From Rhizophagus clarus (lineage: Eukaryota > Glomeromycota > Glomeromycetes > Glomerales > Glomeraceae), in the NCBI GenBank assembly GCA_015698045.1, contig BLAL01000196.1, positions 186,001 through 250,000 of the forward strand: 64,000 bases of DNA, given 5' to 3'. The position numbers and the translations under genes are program-made. Positions within the stretch are counted from its first letter, which is position 1; every line of letters starts with the position of its first letter. Shown here piece after piece: positions 44,547 through 56,943 of the stretch. The notes under the pieces are model-generated. The model made no database searches, was not told the DNA's origin, and was given only the letters and a program-made list of their open reading frames with translations.

Positions 44547-46202
44547 TTATTGTTTTAATTTGATATCTCGATTTTTGGGAATTGATAAAGAATTATCATG
44601 AAATAATTTTGTTAAATAACAAAACTGTTCCGCAGTTAAATTCTCGGGCCGTAATGACATATCAACATTCAATTGATTAATGATTTTTAGGATTATTTCC
44701 CTTTTATTTTCTGATAAATTCTTTTGTAATTTGCTGTGGCACGTAATTTTTAGGTACAGATTAAATTGTATATTGTATAATACAGTATTAATAATTAATA
44801 ATTGATTAGTAAAAGACAAAGCACTTACTTGAATATAGAATTTAGCGTCTTTCGCCGGAATAAATAAAAATGTCCAACAATTTCTTCCAACAAATTAACT
44901 GGCGCTAAATGTAGAACGTTGACTGAATAAATTTATATTTATCACTGTTCATTTTTTGGTAACTATTATTACTACCTTTCAAGAACGGATTAGGTAAAGC
45001 GGTCAGTTGAATTACACTTGCATCAACCTTGGATAAGCAAAATTCCGTGTTATTGTAAATATGTAACTTATTCTGCTGTAATATTAAACGTTATTGTTAC
45101 CTTTGGGCGAGGTACAAATACACTTGAAGGAACTTCATAAATCTTCTTAGCTTCACAAAAACTTTGCACTAAGACCGATGTTCGACCACGTTGTGGACTG
45201 GTTGTATCAGCAATAATTCTCTTCGAATTTTATTCAGTAAATAAGAATAAAAACTTCCTGCAAACAATCAATTATTATTAAATAGATGCTCACGTCTCCA
45301 ACTTCTTTTTGGAACATTAATGTCATTGTAATATTAGAAAATTTAAATATTCCCGATCGATCTGATAACATTTTTATCCATTGTACGAGAAATAGAGATG
45401 CAATATTAAACGGAAGATTTCCAATTAGGTGTAAATTGGAGACTAAGATAATTCAGTGATTAAAGTATATTTTTAATAAAATGAAAAATTTACAAATTTA
45501 CATTTTTTAAAAAGATAAACAAATACCTCGGATTCTAGCTTCATCTATGTGTGCAGCTTTCATAATCTTTTCGTGATCAATTTTCAACATATCACCTTTT
45601 ATTATCTAAAAAATTGATTTGCAATAACTATCTTTACTTATGTACTAAAATTACCCGGGAATGTAACTTACTTTTAAATTATGCTCGGAAGCTTCGGCTA
45701 ATTGCTATAAAAGAAAAATTTATCGAACAATAAATCTTTGCTCGGTAACAATCGATTTTAATAATCCGTAAGAATCTTACCATAAGAGTAGGTAAAAATC
45801 GGGAGTCTTTTTCAATGGCTACTATATTAGAAATTCCCGTTTCTAATATTGACCTCGTCAGCAAACCAGGCCCTAAAAAAAAAAAATTTTTTCTCTTTAT
45901 ATATTTAAGGTTTGTTAAATGGTTATAGCGTATAATAAAAGCACTGTTCAAGATACCGGGTCCTACTTCAACAACGAGCGTATCATTTTGACTTATATTT
46001 GCGCATTTTACAATTTTGTCTAATCATAATCAAATAAATTTTATTAAATCATTAAATGCGCCAATTCATCATTCATTTTTAATTAACCTGTGATATTTTT
46101 ATCAAAGATAAAATTTTGACTAAGCTGAGACTTTGCTGTTAAACCATATATTTTTACTAAGTCACGTACTGCTAATAACTTTGGAAATTGTTTAGGCATC
46201 AT
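44547..46202 (-). CDS. TFB1M: Mitochondrial rRNA adenine dimethyltransferase, TFB1M type
   Basis: Six or more exons from ATG 46202 to the stop at 44547. Visible blocks, in order: LSQNFIFDKNITG (KsgA/Dim1 N-terminal loop), VVEVGPGPGLLTRSILE (SAM motif I), IVAIEKDSRFLP (motif II), LHLIGNLPFNIASLFLVQW (catalytic NLPF motif IV), TLMFQKEV, FVPRPKVDASVIQLTALPNP and FYLFRRKTLNSIF, with a short C-terminus ending IKLKQ. FVPRPKVD and the N-terminus resemble animal TFB1M more than the cytosolic Dim1. TFB1M dimethylates two adjacent adenines in the small mitochondrial rRNA. Mitochondrial targeting is expected but the N-terminus is not a clear presequence. A second in-frame ATG is at 46199. Exon edges are approximate. 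Confidence 0.85.
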
Positions 46203-46411
46203 TTTTGAATATACATTAATGAATTTTGAATTTTGATAATCGTTTGGTTTATCCGAATCACGTTTTGTTCTAGCTAAATTTATTAATTAATGATGATGTA
46301 AGCAGTGAAATAATAAAATCGTGAAAAAAACCAGCTTCAAAGCCCCATTGTTGGTTTGCACCTCGGATTCCTTCTGTTCACAATAAAGAAAATAATGTGC
46401 CCCTCCCCATT
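46203..46411. promoter_or_regulatory. Divergent TFB1M/NOT1 upstream region with a small uORF
   Basis: 209 bp between divergent starts. A 7-codon upstream ORF (46395-46415, MCPSPL then TGA) overlaps the NOT1 start codon as ATGA, an arrangement that can allow termination-reinitiation if the transcript starts upstream of it. Confidence 0.45.
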
Positions 46412-49400
46412 ATGAACAGTGAGGAACCATCTTTCACGTCCTTTTCCCCACCGCCTGTTAATAGTAATTCTACTACAGCAAAGACGTCGTCCACTACGCC
46501 CCATCACTTGAGATCTTCTCATACGAGCTTAATCAACATTGTAAAAGCTCAAATTTCCTTCCGGTTGTCTACCCTTTCGGCTGACAATTACGCTCTCAAC
46601 GTAGCCGAAATTAATTCTGTAAGTTTAATACGTTCGCATTTAGATCTTTCAAGTTCCAAGCAATTAAATATCCAAAGATCTAGTTTTAGAAATAAGAAAT
46701 TTGTAATTGTTTGAAACTAACAGTATAAAAGCTTATTGACAATAAAAAACCTACTGACAATTTTTAACTCATGCCATTTAAATTTGAATTATAGCTTATA
46801 GACCAACACGGCCAGGATACACGTTTTCATTTATTGCGACGACTTCTTATTGATTCAAGAATTTGTAATACCGGAACCCGTAGTTCGGAACTGCTCAGTC
46901 ATTCTTTGAGCTATCGTCTATTAATTGAAAAAGTTATAGAAGCTGCAAGTGATCCTGCTCTCTCGGCTGTTTTTCGTGAAGCTTTAAATTCCATAGATCA
47001 TAGCGATTCTTTTAAAGATCTTGATTTAAACAGTTTTTTAGAAAACGTTGGAATTAATCCAGCCGAGAAGGTTGGACTTTGCATTTCATTACTATCAGCG
47101 AATAGAAAGGAAATTGTAGAACAAGGTAGATCCATTAACAAACATATCGGTACTTTATTATAATGTTTAATGTTGCAAAGATTATAACATGATTATTTTT
47201 TTTTTTTTTTTTTTTTTTTTGATAAATCTATCTATAGCACGCGAAATTATTAAACAGAATATTGATCCGCTATTTGAAGCTTTAAGTGATCAACCAGTTC
47301 AGGCTAATTTATCAGACAAACTTAAACAACATTTAATTGCTTATTTCGAGGCTGAAAAAAGAAATTCTTTACCTGCACAAAGTGATACATCAAACACTTC
47401 AAAATTAAAATTTACTTCCAAACCTGTACCTCTTGCTCTCCTCCCTCTTCTTAATCCAAGTCAAACAGCGTAAGTACAATCGTTGTATTTCTCGGTATCC
47501 ATGCATTTTTATAATTATAATGCTTATTTAAATAATGTATTTAGTAGTTTTTCTAATACTGAAATGGGAGAATCAAGTGATCAAGCTCGGGCTACATTGT
47601 CCAAAATTATGCATGATGCAGGTTATAATTGTTGTAGTTCTGCTTCCGCATTTCTGAATATTTTGAATCAATTGGGAGTAGCGTCAGCCGAATCTGGTGA
47701 AATTATCAGAGATGATGATGTTGCTCAAGCTATTGGTATGATGGTAAGAACGCATACCGAGGATGGTAATGCATGGAATCAAGGTACCGATCTTCAAGAA
47801 TACAAACAGACATGGGATATTGAAATATTCGTGTCAACTTTAGTAGAACTGGTCAGTACCTTTTTTAAAAGTCCCCTAAAAGATTTCAACGTCAAAATTT
47901 AGACTTCGAAGGATGATAAAATTATTGTCACTTATATCCGTTCTAAATAATTTTTTGTCTTTTTTCAGCAACCTCACTTGGATTGGATTAAAGTTATAGA
48001 AAAGTTAGATTATCCAGAGTTTAGTATTAATGACACAAAGGGTTTAGAAATGATTTTATCAAGTTTCAAGAAAGCAACTAAGGTAAATAATGCTAATATT
48101 ATTATTATTTTGAAATAAAATTTATAAATTTCTTTGATGATCTAGGATCGACAGCAATTTCCTCTGCATGTGTTTTGGGGACATTGGAATAATATCAATG
48201 GACAATTTAACTTCTTACGTCGTATAGTACAAGCGCCGCCTGAAGTTTTTAACATTAATGATTATCCTGTGCAAAAGGTTTTATCCATGGAAGATTTTGC
48301 GACATCGAATGCAAATCTTAAATCAATGTCTGGAATGCTTACAGCGAATCCATGGAATTCAGTAGAATTGATAGAAACTATGATCAAAATGGCCGATACT
48401 GACCTTTTTGAAGAAGTTAGACAATTGTTCGAAAGAGCAGCTAAACAAACTCCTGAAGTCATGTGCTTAGGACTTGCTCAAGTACAAGTAAATACTATAT
48501 TGTGATTACATATTACTGTTACTTTACTTTTATCATTTAAAAAATCGATATTGCTATCTTATAGAAACCGTGGAATCCACTGCATCAAGAAATAGTGAAC
48601 AGATTAGTTTTGATGTTCTTAACCGGACATTCAAGTTCTACACCTGTTCTTACACGATTATGGCAAGTTAATAGTAGCCTCTTCATTGAAGGATGTCTCG
48701 AAATGTATAAAAAAGATGCTATGACAATATCGAGGATATTAGATATTGCACAGGATTTGAAGGTAAACGTTTAAATTTTTAATAAAGTTTTCCTTATTAG
48801 ACTATTTGACGAAAGAACTTGTTTTATAGCGATAATAATGCAAATTCTAATCTTTACAAGTTTACTTAGAAATTACTTTTATTAATAATGTCAATATTAT
48901 TAAACAATCTATTCTTTTGAATTCTTTGTCGGCAGATATTGAATCCACTTTTAGCGGTTCAACCATTTTCTTTCTCAATTGACTTGGCAGCGCTTGCTTC
49001 GCGTAGAGAATATCTTAATTTGGAAAAATGGTTACAGGACAATATAAATGAATTTGGTGATCCATTTGTTCACGATTGCTTAGAATTTCTCGGTCAAAAA
49101 ATTTCTATGGAAGTTACGCGCGAAAACAATGGTAACCTTCAGTCAGTAAAACTTACCGGTGACGTTTTTGCTATTTTCCTGCGTATTCTCTCAAACAGGT
49201 TCGACACCTATTAATAATTTTCGAATACAAGATTTTTTCACAATCGTTAACTAACTCTAATACTTCATTTATAAAGTTCAATGTCTCCGGCAAATTCTGA
49301 ACTATTCAAGGACATTAATAATACGTCTATACATGTTTATCCGCGTCTTTTGAATCCGTCCCCCACTGAAGGAAATGCATCAGATCAAACTTTCACAGCT

Positions 49401-52400
49401 GACGTTGAGGAAGAAGCAAATTCATATTATGAACGGGTATACCGACAGGAAATTGGCATTGAAGATTTTATTAAACTTTTACAGAGGTTTAAACATTCTA
49501 AAGATACCAGAGAAAACCAAATTTTTTCTTGTATGGTACACAATTTATTCGACGAATATCAATTTTTCCCAAAATATCCACAAAGAGAATTAACGATTAC
49601 TAGTGTAATATTCGGGTCACTCATTCAATATCAACTTGTAATATACGAAGCGCTCGGTATTGCTCTCCGTTATGTTTTGAATGCTCTTAGAAGTCCTGCG
49701 GACTCTAAAATGTTCAACTTTGGAGTTCAAGCTTTATTACAATTTCAATCTCGTCTTCCAGAATGGCCACAATACTGCTCACACCTTTTGCAAATTACAC
49801 AATTGCAACAAGCTCATCCTGACATTGTACAATCTGTTAGGTCTACGCTTGCTCTTAATGCGAATAAGAATAGCTCTACGCCTCTCACAACTACTCCTAC
49901 GATTACGTCCCCTACCACTGTTAGTAGTAATGTTAATATTGAACAATCTACTTCCAAAGCTGCAAATAATAGTTCAAGTACAGATGTTAACTCTAATAAT
50001 AAACCTACTTCCGAACAAAATAACAAAATTATCGATAGGCCAGCTTTCACTGCTTTGAACCTTGATACTTTATTAGCGGCCGACAAAGTTGACTATGAAG
50101 TTCCAAGTGAAGCAATTCAGGACAAAATTCTTTTTATCATTAATAATGTTGCTCAAAGTAATTTAGAAACAAAAGTAGCTGAAATGAAAGAAATTCTCAA
50201 AGAGTCTCATTATCGTTGGTTCGCCAATTACTTAGTAGTAAAAAGAGCTAGCATTGAACCAAATTATCATCAACTTTATCTTCAATTCCTTGAGTCGCTA
50301 GAAAGTCAATCTCTTTGTCGTCACGTTTTACATGAGACGTTTGCGAATATCAAAGTTTTACTAAATTCCGAGAAAACTGTACAATCGTCATCTGAACGTT
50401 CCTTATTGAAGAATCTTGGATCATGGCTTGGCAGTATGACATTAGCTAAAAACAAGCCTATTAAACATAAAAACATTGCATTTAAGGTTTGTAATTAGGT
50501 AGTAACTAGTATTTATGGTTTTTTTTAGTATGTTAACCCTTTTTTTTCTTGGTAGGAACTTTTGATTGAAGGATACGATAACAATAGATTAATAGTAGCT
50601 ATTCCTTTTGTATGTAAAGTACTTGAGCAAGCGAGCAAAAGCAAGGTTTTCAAACCTCCAAATCCATGGTTAATGGCTATTCTCAAATTATTGGTAGAAT
50701 TATATCAATATGCGGACTTAAAACTTAATCTTAAATTTGAAATTGAAGTACTTTGTAAAAGTTTGGAAATTGAACTTAAAGATATAGAACCAACAACAAT
50801 CATTAAAGATCGTCCACAGAAAGAATTGGCTGCAAATCAACCGGATATTGCACAAGAATCAGATAAATGGCCTACAAGTAAATTACCACCTCAGCCATCG
50901 CAAGTTCCCATTCCATCCACGCCTACTAGCCATACTTCGTTACCACTAATTGACGAACCTATCACGAACTTAGGACAATTTATTACAATCAACCCTAGTA
51001 TACCAGGTATATTTGCAAATCAAGGGTTAAGGAAACTTGTTCATATGGCTATTGATAGAGCCATCCGCGAAATTATTACTCCAGTAGTTGAAAGATCTGT
51101 CACTATTGCTGGAATTTCAACACGAGAATTAATAATTAAAGATTTTGCGATGGAACCAAATGAAGAAAAGATGAGAAATGCAGCCCACTTAATGGTACAA
51201 AATCTGGCCGGCAGTTTAGCTTTAGTAACTTGTAAAGAACCTTTAAGAATTAGTATGGCAACACATTTGAGAACTTTATTATTACAGAATGGATTTAGCG
51301 AACAAAGTATATCCGAACAAGCAATTCTTTATTTAGTAGCTGATAATCTTGATTTAGCTTGTACTTTTATTGAGAAAGCAGCTATGGATAAGGCAGTTCC
51401 TGAAATTGATGAATCATTGGCTTCATCATTCAGCAATCGCAAAAAACACAGAGAAAGAACCGGTCAGCCATATTATGATATGTCAGTTTATTCGGGTATT
51501 TCACGATATATGAGTACCTTACCCGAACCATTACGATTGAAGCCCAATGGATTATTGCCTCAGCAATTGAGAGTATATGAAGACTTTTCTCGCATTCCTC
51601 GTTTAAGTAATCAAGCTGCGGAAATTTATAACGATCGTAACGTAAGATCTGGTATGCTTAGAGGTCAAGATTTTGGTATTGGTCACCCATATAATCCTAC
51701 CGAGATGCCATTTGATGGTCCACAAGTACAAATGCCAATTACAGCTCACCAAAGTTTGGAGAAATTTGGACAATATCTATCAGAATTAGATAAAGCGATA
51801 AGTAAATCACCACATGCTTCTTGGACATCTCTTCCCCTTAACCACGATATTCGCTTGTTGGTCAAAGAAATTCCTTTATTGGCTACTCAATCATTTAACC
51901 GCGATGAGACAGCGTTACATTTCTCACAAAAGGTTGTTCAATTATTATATAAAAACGATTCAAACCTTTCACGGGAAGTGTATGTTACGCTTCTCGAAAA
52001 GCTTTGCGAAATTTCCTACAAAGTCAACAAAGAAGTTACTGCTTGGTTGATATATGCGGACGATGAGGTAGGCCTTAATATTTATTTACATCTATTACTA
52101 CTCAACAACATTAAATTAAATTACTCACAAAAATCGAAAATTTTCAATTAGCGCAAATTTATTGTACCAGTAGTTGTTGCCTTAATCAAGGCTGGTCTTA
52201 TAAACGCCAGTGATCAAGATACTCAACTTGCAAAACTCATTGAAAATGGAAGACCAACTGTTATTGATTTTACCGCAAAACTGATCCGAGAATGTGTTTT
52301 AAGAGATCCTCCTTGCGCTAAACGTAGTGATTTTGTAGATTCGTTAGATGCTCTATCTAGATTAACGCAACGTGGCAAGGCTCCTGAGGCGTAAGTAAAA

Positions 52401-54462
52401 AATTTTTAAGAAAAATAGATTAATTTTTATCTCCGGTAAATTCTTATTTTATTTAATTAATTTATCTTTTACTCGAATAGTGTTATTCAACTTTTAGAAG
52501 ATTTGAGGCCACGAAATCGAGATATTCTTAACAAAGATGTAGAAAATATGGGATTGCGTGATCAACTGACTTACTTCTTTATTGAATGGGTGCGAGTTTA
52601 CCAACATTCAGCTTCAAATGAAAAAACTTATGCTTCTTTCATTATTCAGGTACGATATTAACAAATTTATATTAATTTATTAGTATATTTTTTGTAAACT
52701 CATTTAAATTTTATTACTTAAAGTTACAACAACAAGGTGTATTGAAAGGCGAAGAAATATCCTCAATGTTTTTCCGTGTTTGTACGGAAATGAGTGTCGA
52801 TCATTACTTAAAACAAAAAGCAACTACTCAGGCAACACCTGTCGTCGCTTATCAGGCTATTGATGCTTTTTCAAAACTTATTGTTTTATTAGTAAAATAT
52901 CACTCAGATCCAGAAGGGATTAATAACAATGTTGCCAAAATCAATTATCTTACAAAAATATTGTCAATTATTGTATTGGTTCTCGCACAAGCACATGAAC
53001 AGCGTCGTCAGCAGTTTAATCAAAAGCCTTTCTTCCGATTATTTTCAAGTTTGCTGAATGATCTAAATTCATATGAGCAACAACTTCAACCTATTTACTT
53101 CCAAATTCTTACAGCTTTAAGGTATTTACACTAAATTATTAGTAATGTTTAATAATTGCCTATAAAAAAGGTCAACATTTAAACTATTTTTTAATTTATA
53201 GCAACAATACTTTCCATACTTTACAACCTTTATTCTTCCCTGGTTTTACTTTTGCATGGCTTTCATTAATATCTCATCGCTTATTCATGCCCAAACTCTT
53301 ACTTGCAGAGAATCAAAAGGTTAACAAATTTCATTAAGTTAGTATGAAATACTTTTTATAAATTAATATTTGGTTTATTATTTATTAGGGATGGCCCGCT
53401 TTTCATAAGCTTCTCTTATGTTTATTCAAATTTCTTGTCCCATTTTTACGTAACGTTGAGATGATTGATACTACACGATTACTTTACAAAGGGACACTGA
53501 GAGTCTTACTTGTGTTGTTACATGATTTTCCTGAGTTTCTTTGTGACTATCATTTCAGTTTTTGTGACGTCATTCCACCATCCTGCATTCAACTTCGAAA
53601 TTTGATTTTAAGCGCATTCCCACGTAACATGAGACTACCTGATCCATTCACCCCAAATTTGAAAGTTGATTTGTTGCCGGAAATATCACATTCACCACGT
53701 GTATTGTCAGATTATGCGTCTGCTTTGGTCGCAAATAATCTTAAAACGGATATCGATAATTATTTAAAATCACGTTCACCCATATCATTTCCATCGGATT
53801 TGAAACAAAAACTGATGCTTGATTCCAATAATCAGCCAGAGATATTATCTACGGGATCTAAATATAATGTTCCAGTGATCAACGCTCTTGTCCTTTATGT
53901 CGGTATTCAAGCGATAGGCCAACTACACAACAAGTCGAACCAAGGGACAAATACACTTACACATAGCGCGCCTATGGATATTTTTCAACAATTGCTTATT
54001 GATTTAGATTCAGAGGGTAAGTTATTTGTATCGATAAAGTAATTATTTATATATATATATACTTATGTATATCATTTGAAAAAAAAACATCCAGGCCGAT
54101 ATCTTTTTTTGAGTGCTATCGCCAATCAACTTCGATATCCTAATAGTCATACGCATTATTTCAGTTGTATATTATTATATCTATTCGCAGAGGGCAATCA
54201 AGAAGTAATCAAAGAACAAGTGACAAGGTATATCAAATTATCATTTTTAATTTAACTTGAGAATTTTCATAAATGTTTTATATTACATTGGTTCAATTAT
54301 AGAGTACTTCTCGAAAGATTAATTGTCAATCGACCACATCCGTGGGGACTTTTAATTACATTTATTGAATTGATCAAGAATCCTCGATATAATTTCTGGA
54401 GCCATTCGTTTACTAGGTGCGCGGCAGATATTGAGCGCTTATTTGATAGTGTCAGCCGGTAA
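46412..54462 (+). CDS. NOT1: CCR4-NOT complex scaffold subunit NOT1
   Basis: An ~8 kb gene of about 18 exons, probably over 2,000 residues. The N-terminal part (46412-48770) is helical HEAT-like sequence ([40 protein letters not shown]). The MIF4G-like central part (49281-49830) includes [20 protein letters not shown] and [20 protein letters not shown], the dock for CAF1/CCR4. A Ser/Thr/Asn-rich linker follows, then the CNOT9-binding DUF3819 block (about 50960-51400: [40 protein letters not shown]). The C-terminal NOT1 superfamily homology domain (52740-54462: [20 protein letters not shown]-like, [31 protein letters not shown] at the end) binds NOT2/3. NOT1 scaffolds the deadenylase. ATG 46412 gives MNSEEPS; an out-of-frame ATG at 46395 is upstream. 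Confidence 0.93.
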
Positions 54463-55040
54463 TTGTCTAACCATTTGTTAAAAATACATTTCTATTTTAT
54501 TATTAATTGTTGAGGATTATCTAACACGGCAAATTTCGGTGTTTATACAAAAGGTCAATCAACCAAGTGTAAAGTCTGTAAATCTTTGTTCCTTTCATCA
54601 CTCATATTCATAATTTACATTCACATAATAATTGTACAGCAACATCAATTTTTCTTTCTTTCCTTCTTTTTCTTTCTTTTTTTTCTTTTCTTTTACTTTC
54701 TCTTTTCAAATTATTTTATTTTTTTTGCTTAGATATTATTCATTTAATTTGATTCAATGGAAAAATAAATTTTTGTATAGAACATTTTATTTTTTATTGG
54801 ATAAAAAAATACTTTTTTTACAAAATTTCATTTTTTTATAACAGCTGTGTATAAAATACTGATGTTTGTATAAATAATATCTTTAATAAATTACTTAACT
54901 TTGACTATATTTCATTTGTTATTAACATTTTATGGGCAAATTAAAAATTATTTACTTTAAAAAAGTATAATTGTAAAAATATTGGATTTATAATTTGATA
55001 TTAATCAAGTAAAAATAATTATTTTATTGTATTTCAGAGC
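54463..55040. other. NOT1 3' flank
   Basis: Contains a CTTTC-rich pyrimidine tract (54645-54720) and AT-rich sequence; AATAAATTACTTAAC near 54886 is a possible poly-A region. The 69-codon frame at 54632-54841 is Phe/Ser low complexity and is not called. Confidence 0.45.
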
Positions 55041-55219
55041 AGAAAATGCAATTACAATGTAAAAACATCAATTTTGGTATAGAAACAACTTTCTAACAAG
55101 TTTACTTATAAGTAAATTTTCTAAAATTTATATAAGTATAAAGTATTCATAAATAAACCCATCAGAAAAATTGTATTTTCTGTGTTAAAATTGGTTTTTA
55201 TATTGTAATTGCATTTTCT
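55041..55219. mobile_element. 179-bp MITE with ~30-bp inverted ends
   Basis: The left end AGAAAATGCAATTACAATGT and the right end, reverse-complemented, AGAAAATGCAATTACAATAT are followed by matching AAAA-CAATTTT words. The interior holds a second hairpin (CTTATAAGTAAA). Target duplication not evident. Confidence 0.7.
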
Positions 55220-55240
55220 ACATCTAAAAAGAGTATACCC

Positions 55241-55472
55241 TTATTGAGTCCAGTCCAGTGACCTTCATGAGTACAGTCAGGTGACTATTTGTCACCAGAC
55301 TCAAATAATGAATAATCATAACAAATGATCTACATAGTAAACATACCATAAAAGGAAAGATCTGGACCAGTCTATTTATTTATCAGTTGAGTTTGCATCA
55401 CATGTATTTATATTACACATATCTAAAACATCATGACTGTACTCACGAAGACCATCAGAACGGACTCAATAA
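55241..55472. mobile_element. 232-bp MITE ending TTATTGAGTCC
   Basis: Ends TTATTGAGTCCAGTCC and GGACTCAATAA face each other; homology continues through CTTCRTGAGTACAGTCA for about 45 bp. Inside is another small hairpin (GTCAGGTGAC ... GTCACCAGAC). It lies 22 bp from the MITE at 55041-55219. No open frame; superfamily unresolved. Confidence 0.7.
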
Positions 55473-55679
55473 AGTAAGACTGATCTAAAAATACATTTTT
55501 ATTTTATATTATTAAATTCAACCAATTAGAAAATAATAATAAATCAATTTAAATTTAATTTTTTTTTTAAAAAATGATTAACAATATTATCTTTATTAGT
55601 AAAGTAATCAGTATAAAGAATATAACAATTATATATTTATTATTTAGATAAATACATGACTGATATATAATTAAAGTTG

Positions 55680-55800
55680 CCTGCCAAAACTCAATTAGCC
55701 AATGTCAAAATGTCAAAACCTAAAATATGTCGAAATACCAAAATGCCAAAATAGTTTTGACACGTCAAAATTGTTAAAACTGCTAAAACTAAACATCACA
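55680..55800. repeat. Left subterminal TGTCAAAAT repeats of the hAT element
   Basis: Words TGTCAAAATG, GTCGAAATAC and TGCCAAAATAG recur about every 12 bp. Related words fill 56690-56795 and, inverted (TTTCGACAATTT, TTTTGACAATT), 63020-63240. Probable transposase-binding sites by analogy with other hAT ends. Confidence 0.65.
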
Positions 55801-55829
55801 ATGTTTCATAACGGGTTTCATTTATTATA

Positions 55830-56660
55830 ATAAAAATTCAAAAATAAGAAACATTTCACAACATTTTTTATTAAATAATTAAAAAACTGTTGCGCAACAG
55901 TTTTTTTTCTTTAAATTAAAAATAAAAAATGTTTCGCAATGTTTTTTATTAAATGCTTGAAAAATCGTTGTGAAACAGTTTTTTTTTCTAAGTTAATAAA
56001 GCTTGAAAAACTGTTGTGAAATGGTTTTTTTCGCTTAAAAATTCAAAAATAAATAATGTTTTGCAACGTTTTTATTAATAATTAAAAAACCGTTGCAAAA
56101 CAGTTTTTTTTCTAAGTTAAAAAGCTTAGAAACCTGTTGCAAAATAGTTCTTTTTGCTTAAAAATTCAAAATAAAAAACGTTTCGCAACATTTTTTATTA
56201 AATAATTAAAAAACTGTTGTGAAATGATTTTTTTTGTTTAAAAAATCAAAAATAAAAAATGTTTCGTAATGTTTTTTATTAAATACTTGAAAAACTGTTG
56301 CGAAATGGTTTTTTTTAAGTTAAAAAAATAAAAAATGTTTTGCAACATTTTTTATTAAATAATTGAAAAACTGTTGCAAAACAGTTTTTTTTTCTAAGTT
56401 AAAAAAAAGCTTGAAAAACGTTGCATTTTTTGCTTAAAAAATCAAAAATAAAAAATGTTTTACAACGTTTTTTATTAAATAATTGAAAAACTATTGCGAA
56501 ATAGTTTTTTTTGTTTAAAAATTCAAAAATAAAAAACGTTTGCAACGTTTTTTATTAAATGCTTGAAAAACTATTGTGAAATGGTTTTTTTTTCTAAGTT
56601 AAAAAAATAAAAAACGTTTTGCAATGCTTTTTATTAAATACTTGAAAACCCGTTGCAATT
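55830..56660. repeat. Tandem array of alternating palindromes (AAACTGTTGCGAAACAGTTT and TGTTTCGCAACG)
   Basis: About nine units of roughly 70-100 bp. Each has a hairpin AAAAACTGTTGCGAAACAGT followed ~30 bp later by a second, AAATGTTTCGCAACGTTTT, then TTATTAAATAATTG. Copies differ mainly by C/T changes (GTTGCGAAA to GTTGTGAAA). The array lies between the left terminus and the cargo gene. Purpose unknown; a transcript would be highly structured. Confidence 0.75.
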
Positions 56661-56943
56661 AAAGATGCATGTCGTAAATAAAGAATTTTGACATGTCGAA
56701 AATGTCAAAAAAAAATAAACAATTCATTAATGCAAATCAAAATGGCAAAAAGCCAAAATAAATTTGTCAAGTCGAAATTGGCGAAATTGTCAAAATAATG
56801 ATTGGCTGCAGATCATCATTTTTTTGTGATGTAATGATGTGGCTAGCAAAATTAAATATAAATAAACACGTCATAAAATCAAAAAAAAATATTTTTCTTC
56901 TTGATTTCACACGAAATATTATCAAGTATTTCTTTGTTTGAAT

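Noticed and set aside
49681-50086. Overlapping plus- and minus-strand frames inside NOT1
   Set aside because: Shadow frames over the Ser/Thr/Asn linker of NOT1.
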